Shown here: positions 28,855 to 39,852 of the stretch, one piece after another | Position numbering within the stretch: the first letter of the stretch is position 1 | Layout: every line of letters starts with the position of its first letter | Assembly (NCBI RefSeq): GCF_039696035.1 | Contig: NZ_CP155567.1 | Span: forward strand, 2,289,001-2,353,000 | DNA length: 64,000 nucleotides | Source: Microbulbifer sp. SAOS-129_SWC | Lineage (GTDB): Bacteria; Pseudomonadota; Gammaproteobacteria; Pseudomonadales; Cellvibrionaceae | Direction: 5' to 3' | Notes under the pieces: model-generated | What the model was told of the DNA's origin: nothing | Seen by the model: the letters and a program-made list of their open reading frames with translations, nothing else | Databases searched by the model: none | Made by a program: the position numbers and the translations under genes

Positions 28855-31425
28855 TCAGAAGCGTACGGTAACGTCGGCACCAACGGTGCGCGGCGCGAAA
28901 CGCCACCCGGTATTGGAACCGATGGCTTCACCTGGGCCGCCGTAGCTGCCCACCACTTCCTCGTCAGTAACGTTCTGAACCCAGCCGGATACTGTGTAGC
29001 GGTCATCTGCGCTATTGAAGGACATGCGCGCATTCAGCAGCTGGTAATCCGGAATCACCAGGGAAGCATCGGTGATGGTGCCGACACGCTCGCCGGTCCA
29101 GTTGTAATCACCGCGCAATACCACGTTGGCGCCGGAATTCAGGTCGATGGTGTATTCCGCCATCAGGTTGAACTTGTCCTCCGGGGTGCCGACGCGCGGC
29201 TGGCCAGTGCGGTCGTCCGCGGCGGTCTCGCCGGCGGCAGTGATCACCTGGTAGCGGGTGTACTCGGTTTCCAGGTGCGAGTAGTTGCCGCCGATCAGCA
29301 GGCCATCGGTGGCCGCCCACAGCACTTCCAGTTCGCCGCCCTTGCCTTCGGCATCGGCGTTACGCAGGTTGTAGCTGGGGATCGGGAAACCGATCAGACT
29401 CAGCTCCTGCAGGTTGTCGTACTGGTAGCTGAACAGCGCGGCGTTCAGCTGCAGGCGGTTGTCGAGTAGGTTGGACTTCAGGCCCGCTTCGATATTGGTG
29501 ACGTTTTCCTGGTCGAAAGAGTTTTCGATATTGGCGCCGTAGTTCAGGCTGTTGAAGCCGCCCGCCTTGAAGCCGTTGGCCCAGGACAGGTAGGTCATGA
29601 CGCTGTCATTCCAGCGGTAGTTCAGGACTGCGCGGCCAGACAGGTCGGACCAGGTATCGGAAGGCGTCTCGGAAATCATCGGCTTGCCGCCGCTGAAGAA
29701 GGCGATACCGAACGGAATGCCGTACAGCTCGTTCTGGTAAGCGGTATCGATGGAGAAGTCTTTCTTGTCCTGGGTGTAACGCAGGCCCATGGTCAGGTCG
29801 AGGGCGTCGGTAATTGACCAGGTGGCATCGCCATAGACGGCTGCGGAGCGGTAGTCACCGGTGTTCTTCACGCTCTCGCGCCAGCTCGGGTCTTTACCCT
29901 GCACGAACGCGCTGGCACCCATCATCAGGCACTGCCGCAGAGCCATCTGATCGCCGGACGCGAGTTGCCCGCCGCAGTCGAAGCTACCGATAAACTGCGG
30001 CATGGTGCCGTTGATGGTGGCCTGCTGAACCAGACCCGGCAGCATATAGTTGCCGAAGAAGTTGGCGATCATGACGCCGTCGAGGCCGAAGCCGCGCAGC
30101 ATTTCCCGCGCCGCCGGCAGCTGCTCGGCAACCTGCTCGTCGTCCATCTGCGCAATAGCCGCCAGTTGCGGGCCGAGTTGTGCCGACACCGGGCCCTGCA
30201 TGTCGGCCGGCAGCAGCTGCGTCAGGGCCATCAGGGATTCCGGATCTTCCTTCAGCGCGGTGTACAGCGCAAAGCTCTCGAAGGTGCTCGGTGTGAAGAA
30301 GGCCTCGGTGGTGTGCTCCAGTTTCTCCTGCGAGTAGGAGGCACCCAGGGTCCACTTGAGCGAATCGGTGGCACCGTTCAGGCGGAATTCCTGCGAGAAA
30401 TACTTTTCGTCGTCGTCGTTGAGCGAACCGAAGAAGTAATCGGGATTGTTCTCGCCGTCTTCGTCCTGCTGAATGACCGCGTTGTAGGTGCGGTAGGCAG
30501 TGATGGAGGTCAGGGTAGCGGCGTCGAAATCATGCGTGACGGTGAGAGAGGAACCGTACAGGTCACGCTTCTCGTGGTCGGGGAAATCGAAGTTCACGTC
30601 GCCGAACATATCACCGGAGGACAGGGCGCTGTTAGTGGACACGCGCACGGCGCTGTTCTGGTCCAGCTTGTTGTATTCATTGCGCCAGACGACTTCGGTG
30701 TTCTCGCTCGGCAGCCAGGCCAGCGCCGCGCGGAAAGTCTGGGTGTCCTGGCCGCCCCAATTGGCGCCGTTGCCGCCGTTCGGGTAGTAGCCGTCGCGCT
30801 TGTTGCTGGAGGCGGTTACGCGCATCGACAGGTCGTCGGTCAGCGCGCGGTTGACGATCACATCGGTGGACAGGCGGCCGTAGTTGCCGGCGGTGAAATT
30901 CACCTCGGCCTGGTTTTCGTTGAACGGCTTCTTGGTGATGATGTGGATCGCACCACCGGTGGCGTTGCGGCCGAACAGGGTCCCCTGTGGGCCTTTCAGC
31001 ACTTCGACGCGCTCGATATCCGCCAGCGGCACTTCGGCGCCGGCACCGCGGCCGGTGTAGACACCGTCGACATACACCGCTACCGCCGGGTCAGAGCCCA
31101 CTGTGAAGTCGGAAGTCTGGATGCCGCGGATGTTGTAGGTCGGCTGCAGGGTGGTGTCGTTGTTCATCTCTACGCCGGGGGTGGTTTTACCCAGGTCGGT
31201 GAGATTCTGTGCTCCCATCTTCTTGATACTGTCGCCAGTAAAGGCGGAGATGGCGATCGGAACGTCCTGCAGGTTTTCGGCGCGTTTCTGCGCAGTAACG
31301 ACCACTTCTTCGATTTCGGCAGCATAGGCCGAACCGCTCAGTGCGGTGGCAAAAGCGATTGCCTGGGAGAGGAAGGTCAAACGGAAGTTCCGGTGTTTAC
31401 CGGTCTGATCGGCGTCGAGCATCAT
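28855..31425 (-). CDS. TonB-dependent outer-membrane receptor
   Basis: 856 residues. The start at 31425 follows CGAGGACG and gives a normal signal peptide (LTFLSQAIAFATALSGSAYA). A TonB box-like EEVVVTAQKRAENLQDVPIA is followed by a plug domain (LTDLGKTTPGVEM, NIRGIQTSDF, VEVLKGPQGTLFGRNATGG). The 22-strand barrel ends with the aromatic C-terminus VGADVTVRF. The type (VVVTAQKR...QDVPI) is common in marine degraders for carbohydrate or other organic substrates. The substrate is not readable. A large loop (about residues 395-530) is rich in L/A/Q/M and unusually long. It is divergent from the acylase gene. Confidence 0.93.
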   Translation of the reverse strand: MMLDADQTGKHRNFRLTFLSQAIAFATALSGSAYAAEIEEVVVTAQKRAENLQDVPIAISAFTGDSIKKMGAQNLTDLGKTTPGVEMNNDTTLQPTYNIRGIQTSDFTVGSDPAVAVYVDGVYTGRGAGAEVPLADIERVEVLKGPQGTLFGRNATGGAIHIITKKPFNENQAEVNFTAGNYGRLSTDVIVNRALTDDLSMRVTASSNKRDGYYPNGGNGANWGGQDTQTFRAALAWLPSENTEVVWRNEYNKLDQNSAVRVSTNSALSSGDMFGDVNFDFPDHEKRDLYGSSLTVTHDFDAATLTSITAYRTYNAVIQQDEDGENNPDYFFGSLNDDDEKYFSQEFRLNGATDSLKWTLGASYSQEKLEHTTEAFFTPSTFESFALYTALKEDPESLMALTQLLPADMQGPVSAQLGPQLAAIAQMDDEQVAEQLPAAREMLRGFGLDGVMIANFFGNYMLPGLVQQATINGTMPQFIGSFDCGGQLASGDQMALRQCLMMGASAFVQGKDPSWRESVKNTGDYRSAAVYGDATWSITDALDLTMGLRYTQDKKDFSIDTAYQNELYGIPFGIAFFSGGKPMISETPSDTWSDLSGRAVLNYRWNDSVMTYLSWANGFKAGGFNSLNYGANIENSFDQENVTNIEAGLKSNLLDNRLQLNAALFSYQYDNLQELSLIGFPIPSYNLRNADAEGKGGELEVLWAATDGLLIGGNYSHLETEYTRYQVITAAGETAADDRTGQPRVGTPEDKFNLMAEYTIDLNSGANVVLRGDYNWTGERVGTITDASLVIPDYQLLNARMSFNSADDRYTVSGWVQNVTDEEVVGSYGGPGEAIGSNTGWRFAPRTVGADVTVRF

Positions 31426-31715
31426 CGCGTCCTCGCGTTTGTTGTTATAGAAAAGCGTGATGTAATTTGTGTTTGTTTTTGTTATTGGGCGCCATCTTAC
31501 GATCACCTGAGCCGCTTGGAAAGCCTGTTGTGACTTTTTTCTAGTGACCAGTCAGTTCTACGTGGCGCGCAATAATTGATGTGCACTCTATTGGCATTTA
31601 TTTCAACTGAAAATCATTTTTTGTGACTAATTCTTGTCCTTGAGTAACTATTTTTGCTGCCTTATGGCACGGTAAACTAAACCGATTACAATAAATGTGC
31701 AGTTGAGACGTTCCC

Positions 31716-34079
31716 ATGGCCGAGCCACGCACCCTTACCCTTCCCCGTCTGTTATTCCGTATTGTCACCATCGTTGCCGCCCTGTTGCTGCTAGCCTGGC
31801 TCGCCGTATGGTTGTGGATGCGCCAGAGCCTGCCGATTCTGGAGGGCACGTTGGATACCGGTGAGCTGCAGGCGCCGGTAACCATTCGCCGCGACGCCCA
31901 GGGCGTGGCGCAGATCGACTCCACTGACCGCAACAGCAGCGCCTTTGCGCTGGGGTTCCTGCACGCGCAGGAGCGCTTTTTCCAGATGGACCTGTTGCGG
32001 CGCAATTCCGCCGGTGAGCTGGCGGAACTCGTGGGCCCCGCAGCACTGAAGCATGACCGCGCCGTGCGCGTGCACCAGTTCCGCAAGCGCGCCGAGCGCA
32101 ATGTCGCCGCCATGCCCCCGGCCCAGCGCCAGCTGCTGGCCCAGTACGTGAAAGGGGTGAACTACGGCCTGCAGCATCTCGGAGCCAAACCGTGGGAATA
32201 CGCCCTGCTCGGCCAGGAACCGCAGCCCTGGACCGCTGCCGACAGCATGCTGACCCTGTTCAGCATGTACCTCACACTGCAGAGCGCCAGCGGCGACTAC
32301 GAACGGCGCGACACGGCACTGGCACAGCTGCTGCCGGCCGATCTCTACCACTTCTTCTTCCCCGCCGGGGGTCGCTGGGATGCGCCGTTGATTGGCGACG
32401 CACGCGGCCCGGTGACCATGCCGCAGACGGACGTTGCCGCGCTGCTGAAAAGTGACGACGCCATCGCCTACCAGCCGATGGCGAGCGAGGACATGATTAT
32501 CGGCAGCAACAACTGGGTCGTGGGCGGCGCCCTGACCGATGACGGCAGCGCCATCCTCGCCGACGATATGCACCTGGGGCTGACCGTGCCGAATATCTGG
32601 TATCGCGCCAGCTGGCGCATTCCCGGCACCGACCGCTACCAGCGCGGCGCGACCCTGCCCGGCGGTCCGATCGCGGTGGTCGGCAGCAACGGCCTGGTGG
32701 CCTGGGGTTTCACCAATACCGGCGGCGACTGGAGCGACCTGATTCCGCTGGAACTGAACGAGGACGGCAGCCAGTACCGCACGCCGGACGGCTGGCGCGA
32801 CTTCGATATCGACGAGGAGCGCATCGCCGTGAAGGGCGCGGAGCCCGACACCCTGGAGGTGCGTAAAACGATCTGGGGCCCGGTGGTAGGCAAGGATTAC
32901 CAGGGCCGCCCGCTGGCGTTCCGCTGGGTGGCACACGACATCCAGGGCTGCAACCTCAACCTGCTGCGCATGGAAGGCGTGAAGAGTGCGAAAGAAGCGC
33001 TGGACCTCGGTCCGGCGCTGGGGATTCCGCACCAGAACCTGGTGGTGGGTGACCGCGACGGCCATATCGGCTGGACGGTGGCGGGCGCCATTCCGCGGCG
33101 GGTTGGTTTCGATGGCAGCCGCTCCGCTTCCTGGGCCGACGGCAGCCGCCGCTGGGACGGCTATCTGGGTGTAGACGAGCAGCCGCGCGTCTACGATCCG
33201 CCCTCACACCGCATCTGGACCGCCAACGCACGCACCATGGACGGCAAATTCCTGTCGATTATGGGCAACCAGGGTTACGCACTCGGCGCGCGCCAGCAGC
33301 AGATTCGCGACGACCTGATGGCGCGCGATCACTTCACCGAAAAGGATCTGCTGGCAATTCAGCTGGACGACCGCGCCGTATTCCTGCAGCGCTGGCAGCA
33401 GGCGCTGATGCAGCTGGTCGACGGCAATGCGAACTACCGCGACGTGCGCGCCCAGGTGCAGAACTGGGGCGGTCGCGCCAGCGCCGATTCCGTCGGCTAC
33501 CGCATTGTGCGCAATTACCGCCTGAAGTTTATCGAGCTGGCGTCGGCGCCGCTGGTGACCTACATGCGCCGTTACCAGGAGGGCTTTAGCCTCAACCCGG
33601 TCAATCGCCAGATCGAATATGCGTCCTGGGCGATGCTCGAGCGCGAGCCGAAAAATCTGCTCAACCCGGACTACGAGTCGTGGCAGGGACTGAAAATGGC
33701 CGCGCTCGACCAGGTGTTGCAGGAGATGGCGAAGGACGGACGTCCGCTGGCCGAACAGACCTGGGGGGTGCAGAACACCGCGCAGATTCACCACCCGCTG
33801 GCGCGCGCGGTGAGCGCCATCAACTGGTTTACCGCCATGCCGGCCGAGCCGCTTTCCGGCGATACCCATATGCCGCGGGTGCAGGGCCCGGACAAGGGCG
33901 CGTCCGAGCGCATGGTGGTTTCACCGGGGCACGAGGAGCGCGCCATCTTCCATATGGCGACCGGCCAGAGCGCGCACCCGATGTCGCCCTTCTTCGGCAA
34001 CGGTCATGAGGATTGGGTTAAAGGCAATCCGTCGCCGCTGGAGAAGCAGGCGACGCGTTACGAACTGACGTTGCGTTGA
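31716..34079 (+). CDS. Penicillin acylase-family amidohydrolase (Ntn hydrolase)
   Basis: 787 residues. An N-terminal transmembrane or signal segment (about 17-35) is followed by the alpha chain (DAQGVAQIDSTDRNSSAFALGFLHAQERFFQMD is the family region, given here in part). The autocatalytic site is I-G-S264-N-N-W-V, where the serine becomes the N-terminal nucleophile of the beta chain, and ADDMHLGLTVPNIWY follows. Members split side-chain amides: penicillins, cephalosporins or acyl-homoserine lactones (quorum quenching). The specificity is unknown. It is divergent from the TonB receptor with a 290-bp shared upstream region. Confidence 0.9.
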   Translation: MAEPRTLTLPRLLFRIVTIVAALLLLAWLAVWLWMRQSLPILEGTLDTGELQAPVTIRRDAQGVAQIDSTDRNSSAFALGFLHAQERFFQMDLLRRNSAGELAELVGPAALKHDRAVRVHQFRKRAERNVAAMPPAQRQLLAQYVKGVNYGLQHLGAKPWEYALLGQEPQPWTAADSMLTLFSMYLTLQSASGDYERRDTALAQLLPADLYHFFFPAGGRWDAPLIGDARGPVTMPQTDVAALLKSDDAIAYQPMASEDMIIGSNNWVVGGALTDDGSAILADDMHLGLTVPNIWYRASWRIPGTDRYQRGATLPGGPIAVVGSNGLVAWGFTNTGGDWSDLIPLELNEDGSQYRTPDGWRDFDIDEERIAVKGAEPDTLEVRKTIWGPVVGKDYQGRPLAFRWVAHDIQGCNLNLLRMEGVKSAKEALDLGPALGIPHQNLVVGDRDGHIGWTVAGAIPRRVGFDGSRSASWADGSRRWDGYLGVDEQPRVYDPPSHRIWTANARTMDGKFLSIMGNQGYALGARQQQIRDDLMARDHFTEKDLLAIQLDDRAVFLQRWQQALMQLVDGNANYRDVRAQVQNWGGRASADSVGYRIVRNYRLKFIELASAPLVTYMRRYQEGFSLNPVNRQIEYASWAMLEREPKNLLNPDYESWQGLKMAALDQVLQEMAKDGRPLAEQTWGVQNTAQIHHPLARAVSAINWFTAMPAEPLSGDTHMPRVQGPDKGASERMVVSPGHEERAIFHMATGQSAHPMSPFFGNGHEDWVKGNPSPLEKQATRYELTLR

Positions 34080-34122
34080 GGTGACGGTGCGTTGGTCGCG
34101 CGCGGCCAATGCCACCTGCTGG

Positions 34123-34398
34123 CTAGGCGGTCTCGTCGAGAATGGCAAAAGACAGAAAGGCCGAGAGCAGGCCCAGTGCCAGCACCACCGGCAGCAACGG
34201 GAAACACAGCATCAGCAACGCAGTGCCGATCCACAGGTTCTTGACCCAGCCGCGTTTGAGGCGGTAACGGCGCGTGTAACGGCGGCGGTGGGCGTCGTTC
34301 GGATCCGGCAGACGGATTTCATCTTCCCGCGGCTGAAATGTCCGCACAAAAAGAGTGCAGTAGAACCGGATCAACGCCAACAACATAGTGAGCACCAC
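34123..34398 (-). CDS. Hypothetical two-helix membrane protein (91 aa)
   Basis: Not recognised as a named family. An N-terminal hydrophobic segment (MLLALIRFYCTLFVRTF), a strongly charged middle (DEIRLPDPNDAHRRRYTRRYRLKRGW, described in part) and a C-terminal hydrophobic hairpin (GTALLMLCFPLLPVVLALGL). Reading frame and composition are coding-like, and it lies between the acylase gene and cysG. It is convergent with the acylase gene. A membrane-associated accessory role is all that can be said. Confidence 0.55.
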   Translation of the reverse strand: MVLTMLLALIRFYCTLFVRTFQPREDEIRLPDPNDAHRRRYTRRYRLKRGWVKNLWIGTALLMLCFPLLPVVLALGLLSAFLSFAILDETA

Positions 34399-34488
34399 TT
34401 GCAGACTTCCCCTGCAGTATAGATGCTCGCTCGTCTCCAGCCGGTGAAGCGCAGTGGAAGCCCGCGACCCTGCGCCAGCGCAAAGTGA

Positions 34489-35877
34489 TCAGTGCCGGGT
34501 GCGGTACCAGGCGAGTTTATCGTGCAGGCTGACAACGCCACCGATGATCGTCAGCGCCGGTGCCTCCACCGCTTCGGAAACGGCCCGCTGCGGCAGTGAG
34601 GTCAGATCACCGGTCACTACCCGCTGTTCCGGTGTGGTGCCCTTCTCCACCAGCGCTGCCGGCGTGTCCGCCGGCAGGCCGTGAGCAATCAGCTGGCGGC
34701 AGATGGTCTCCAGCCCGGTCAGCCCCATATAGAACACCAGCGTCTGCCCCGACGCCGCCAGTTCCCGCCACGGCAATTTCAGCTCGCCCTGTTTCAAATG
34801 ACCGGTAATAAAGCGCACCGACTGCGAGTAATCACGATGGGTGAGCGGGATGCCGGCGTAGCTGGCGCAGCCGGACGCGGCAGTAATGCCCGGCACCACC
34901 TGGAACGGAATACCGGCTGCAGCGATTCTGTCGATCTCTTCGCCGCCGCGGCCAAAGATAAACGGGTCACCGCCCTTCAGGCGCAACACCTTTTTGCCCT
35001 CGCGTGCCAGGTCCACCAGCAGCTGGTTGATATCGTCCTGCGGCACCGAGTGAAATTCTTTTTTCTTGCCTACGTAAATGCGCTCGGCGTCGCGGCGCAC
35101 CAGCTCCATGACCTGCGGGGATACCAGGCGATCGTAGAGCACCACATCGGCCTGCTGCATCAGGCGCAGTGCGCGAAAGGTCAGCAGGTCCGGATCGCCG
35201 GGGCCGCCGCCCACCAGGTAGACTTCCCCCCGGGTAGCCGGGCGGCCACGCCACTGGGCCAGCTGGGCAAGTAACGTCTGCTCGCCGGCTTCGATACCGC
35301 CGGCTTCCACCTGGCTCGCCACCGGTCCGGCAAACACCCAGTCCCAGAAATCCTTGCGCTCGCGCTCCGGCAGCGCCGCCTTGACCCGCGCGCGTATGCG
35401 TGCGGCCATCTCGGCCAGTGCACCAATGCCCGGCGACAGCAGCGTTTCCAGTTGCGCGCGAATGCGTCGCGCCAGCACCGGTGCGGCGCCGCCACTGCTG
35501 ATGCCGATGGCCATGGGGCCGCGCTCGACCACCGAGGGAAAGGTAAAGGTGCACAGATCCGGTGCATCTACCGCGTTGACCGGCAGGTGCCGGGCGCGGG
35601 CATCAGCGGAGACGGCGGCGTTGACACTTTCATCGGCGGTGGCGGCAATCACCAGGTCAACACCGTCGAGAAAATCAACGCGGTAGCGCGCCGCGAAATA
35701 CTCGCCGCCGCTATCGCTGACCAGCTGGCGCAGCTCATCGCTGATTTCGGGTGCCAGCACCAACAGGCGCGCGCCCGCTTTATGCAGCAGGCGCGCCTTG
35801 CGCGTGGCGATACCGCCGCCACCCACCAATAGACAGGGGCGCTCTTTGAGGTCGAAGGCTAGAGGGAGGTAACGCAT
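34489..35877 (-). CDS. cysG: Siroheme synthase (uroporphyrinogen methyltransferase / precorrin-2 dehydrogenase-ferrochelatase)
   Basis: 462 residues in the classic two-part CysG layout. The N-terminal precorrin-2 dehydrogenase/ferrochelatase has [17 protein letters not shown]. The C-terminal methyltransferase has [31 protein letters not shown] and [18 protein letters not shown]. It makes siroheme for sulfite and nitrite reductases. The start at 35877 ([10 protein letters not shown]) is the family start, with GGGAGG upstream. It lies 48 bp after an intrinsic terminator that closes serS, so it probably has its own promoter or is controlled by that terminator. Confidence 0.95.
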   Translation of the reverse strand: MRYLPLAFDLKERPCLLVGGGGIATRKARLLHKAGARLLVLAPEISDELRQLVSDSGGEYFAARYRVDFLDGVDLVIAATADESVNAAVSADARARHLPVNAVDAPDLCTFTFPSVVERGPMAIGISSGGAAPVLARRIRAQLETLLSPGIGALAEMAARIRARVKAALPERERKDFWDWVFAGPVASQVEAGGIEAGEQTLLAQLAQWRGRPATRGEVYLVGGGPGDPDLLTFRALRLMQQADVVLYDRLVSPQVMELVRRDAERIYVGKKKEFHSVPQDDINQLLVDLAREGKKVLRLKGGDPFIFGRGGEEIDRIAAAGIPFQVVPGITAASGCASYAGIPLTHRDYSQSVRFITGHLKQGELKLPWRELAASGQTLVFYMGLTGLETICRQLIAHGLPADTPAALVEKGTTPEQRVVTGDLTSLPQRAVSEAVEAPALTIIGGVVSLHDKLAWYRTRH

Positions 35878-35924
35878 GCCGTACACTCGCTGGGGCTGAT
35901 ACCGCTCGCCCGGGATACAAAAAA

Positions 35925-35943
35925 GGCGAACCAAAGGTTCGCC
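35925..35943 (-). terminator. Intrinsic terminator between serS and cysG
   Basis: GGCGAACC-TTT-GGTTCGCC on the minus strand, followed by six T residues, located 137 bp after serS and 48 bp before the cysG start. The GC-rich 36079-35944 region before it can form further stems, so attenuation of cysG is possible. Confidence 0.82.
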
Positions 35944-36079
35944 CCACTTTTCCGACTAAGTCAGGTCCGGCCGCTCCGTTGCGGCGCTGGAGGTTCGCAC
36001 CTCTGCCGGTTTGCAGTCTCGCTCGGAAGCTGTCAGCGCCTCAGCGCCGGGCGCCGGACAGGTTCGTCGCCTTTTTATG

Positions 36080-37800
<1,721 letters not shown>

Positions 37801-37818
37801 CGATTTCTCCTTATTCGG

Positions 37819-39162
37819 CTAGTTGCCGTCTTTGTAGCGCTGCTGGTCGCTGTCGCGATTGCGCTGGCGCAGAATTTCCAGTTTTTCGCCGATCTTCAGT
37901 TCCAGCCCGCGCGGCACTGGCTGGTAATAGCGGCGCTCGGCAATCTCCTCGGGAAAATAGTTCTCGCCGGCGGCAAACGCATCTGGCTCATCGTGGGCAT
38001 AGCGGTACTCGGCACCGTGGGCCATGCTCTTGGCCAGCTTGGTCGGGGCGTTGCGCAGGTGCACCGGCACCTCGTAGCTGGGGTCGCGGCGCACGTCGGC
38101 CATGACTCTTTTGTAAGCGCTGTAAACGGCGTTGCTCTTCGCCGCCACGGCCAGATAGGCGATGGCCTGGGCGATCGCCAGCTCGCCCTCGGGGCTGCCG
38201 AGGCGCTCCTGCACATCCCAGGCGTGCAATGCCAGCTGCAGCGCGCGCGGGTCGGCATTGCCGATATCCTCGCTGGCCATGCGCACCGCCCGCCGGGCGA
38301 TATACAGCGGATCGCAGCCGCCGTCGACCATGCGCGCAAACCAGTACAGTGCCGCATCCGGGTCGGACCCGCGCACCGCCTTGTGCATGGCGGAAATCTG
38401 GTCGTAGAAGTAGTCGCCGCCCTTGTCGAAGCGGCGCACGTCGGCGCTCAGCACTTCTGCCAGCACCGCGTCGTCGATCACCTGGTGACCGCCCTCTTCC
38501 CGCGACAGGTCGCAGGCAATTTCCAGCAGGTTCAGCGCGCCGCGAGCGTCGCCATCGGCGGCGCTCGCAATCCTGGTCAGCACCGCGTCGTCAATGGCGA
38601 ATTCGCGCCGGCGCAGCTCGTCGTCTTCGCGCAGGGCGCGCTGTAGCAGATCGAGCAGCTCTTCCTCGGCGAGGCTGCGCAGCCGGTAGACGCGGCAGCG
38701 CGACAACAACGCATTGTTCAGCTCGAACGCGGGGTTTTCCGTGGTGGCGCCGACAAACGTGACGGTGCCCTCTTCCACGTATGGCAGGAAGGCGTCCTGC
38801 TGCGCTTTGTTGAAGCGGTGCACTTCATCGACAAACAGAATGGTGCCGCGGCCGGACTGGGCGTTGACCTGCTCGGCTTCGGCCACCGCCTGGCGGATCT
38901 CCTTGACGCCCGCGAGCACCGCGGACAGAGTCGCGAAACGCGCGTCACACTCTTCCGCCAGCAGTCGCGCGAAGGTGGTCTTGCCAACTCCGGGTGGCCC
39001 CCACAGCACCATGGAATGCAACTGGCCGCGCTCCACTGCTTCACGCAGCGGTTTTCCCGGCCCCAATAAATGCGTCTGGCCCATGTACTGGGCCAGAGAT
39101 GCGGGCCGCATACGCGCGGCCAGGGGTTGGTGTCTCGGTGTGGCTTGAAACAGGTCACTCAT
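37819..39162 (-). CDS. rarA: Replication-associated recombination protein A (AAA+ ATPase)
   Basis: 447 residues, MgsA/WRNIP1 family. N-terminal RPASLAQYMGQTHLLGPG. AAA+ core with Walker A GPPGVGKTTF, Walker B LFVDEVHRF and sensor ATTENPAFELN. C-terminal tetramerisation part with RMASEDIGNADPRAL and PTKLAKSMAHG. It acts at stalled replication forks. It overlaps lolA by 8 bp, as in related genomes. Confidence 0.96.
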   Translation of the reverse strand: MSDLFQATPRHQPLAARMRPASLAQYMGQTHLLGPGKPLREAVERGQLHSMVLWGPPGVGKTTFARLLAEECDARFATLSAVLAGVKEIRQAVAEAEQVNAQSGRGTILFVDEVHRFNKAQQDAFLPYVEEGTVTFVGATTENPAFELNNALLSRCRVYRLRSLAEEELLDLLQRALREDDELRRREFAIDDAVLTRIASAADGDARGALNLLEIACDLSREEGGHQVIDDAVLAEVLSADVRRFDKGGDYFYDQISAMHKAVRGSDPDAALYWFARMVDGGCDPLYIARRAVRMASEDIGNADPRALQLALHAWDVQERLGSPEGELAIAQAIAYLAVAAKSNAVYSAYKRVMADVRRDPSYEVPVHLRNAPTKLAKSMAHGAEYRYAHDEPDAFAAGENYFPEEIAERRYYQPVPRGLELKIGEKLEILRQRNRDSDQQRYKDGN

Positions 39163-39766
39163 CTTTGATGATATCGGTCCCGGCCGGCGGCTTGAAAGTA
39201 AACAGTGCGGCTGACAGTTTGGGGTTTGCCTTCAGGCCGCGGAACTTGATTTTGGTGGTCTGGCCCATGCTGTCGCGTACGGTCATGGAATCCGGCAGGC
39301 CGTTTTTGGCGAAGCGGATTTCCATGGTCTTGAATGGTGAGGACGCATTTTTGGGTTTCAGGTGATACGCGCCCTTCTTGCTCGTGACCTCGAATGAGCC
39401 GCGGATCTCCTCGACCTTGCCGCCGAGTAACAGCGCGGGGGTGTCTTTCATGCGCTTGTCCACCGGGCGGATGGTGACCTGCTCCAGGTCCGGGTCGTAC
39501 AGCCACAGCTTCTTGTTGTTGGTGACCAGCAGTTGCGGGAAAGGCTCGCCGGTCTTCCAGCGCAGCTTGCCCGGGCGCTGTACCGAAAAATCACCGCTGC
39601 TCTTTTGCAGCACTTCGCCGCGCTCGTCGGTCAGGGTCTGCTGGAATTTGCCGGAAATGGAATTGAGCGGCTGCAGCAGGCGGCTCAGCTCGTCGGTGGC
39701 ATCGGCCCGGGCGCCGGCAGCGACCAGGCCCAGAATCAGCAGTGCGGTGCGCAGAAGTGGTTTCAT
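39155..39766 (-). CDS. lolA: Outer-membrane lipoprotein carrier protein
   Basis: 203 residues with a signal peptide (LLRTALLILGLVAAGARA) and LolA core motifs ISGKFQQTLTDERGEVLQKS, GEFSVQRPGK-like GDFSVQRPGKLRW and LLVTNNKKLWLYDPDLEQV. It carries lipoproteins across the periplasm from the LolCDE transporter to LolB. It lies between rarA (overlapping) and ftsK (86-bp gap), the standard order. Confidence 0.95.
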   Translation of the reverse strand: MKPLLRTALLILGLVAAGARADATDELSRLLQPLNSISGKFQQTLTDERGEVLQKSSGDFSVQRPGKLRWKTGEPFPQLLVTNNKKLWLYDPDLEQVTIRPVDKRMKDTPALLLGGKVEEIRGSFEVTSKKGAYHLKPKNASSPFKTMEIRFAKNGLPDSMTVRDSMGQTTKIKFRGLKANPKLSAALFTFKPPAGTDIIKDE

Positions 39767-39852
39767 AACAGAATTCCAGTTCAGGGGTTTCCCTAAAGAT
39801 TAGTTGGCAGCCGGTGAACCCGGCCTGAATCGCCAAGTGGCGCCAGCGGGCC

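Noticed and set aside
29965-31533. 522-codon plus-strand open frame opposite the TonB receptor
   Set aside because: Antisense shadow of a clear TonB receptor in GC-rich DNA. Its product is low-complexity, rich in Q, G, R, V and H, with no family motif.
35944-36079. Possible tRNA or other known RNA next to serS (a T-arm-like GGAGG-TTCGCAC-CCTCT)
   Set aside because: No matching acceptor or anticodon stem could be found on either strand, and the conserved T-loop adenosine is missing.
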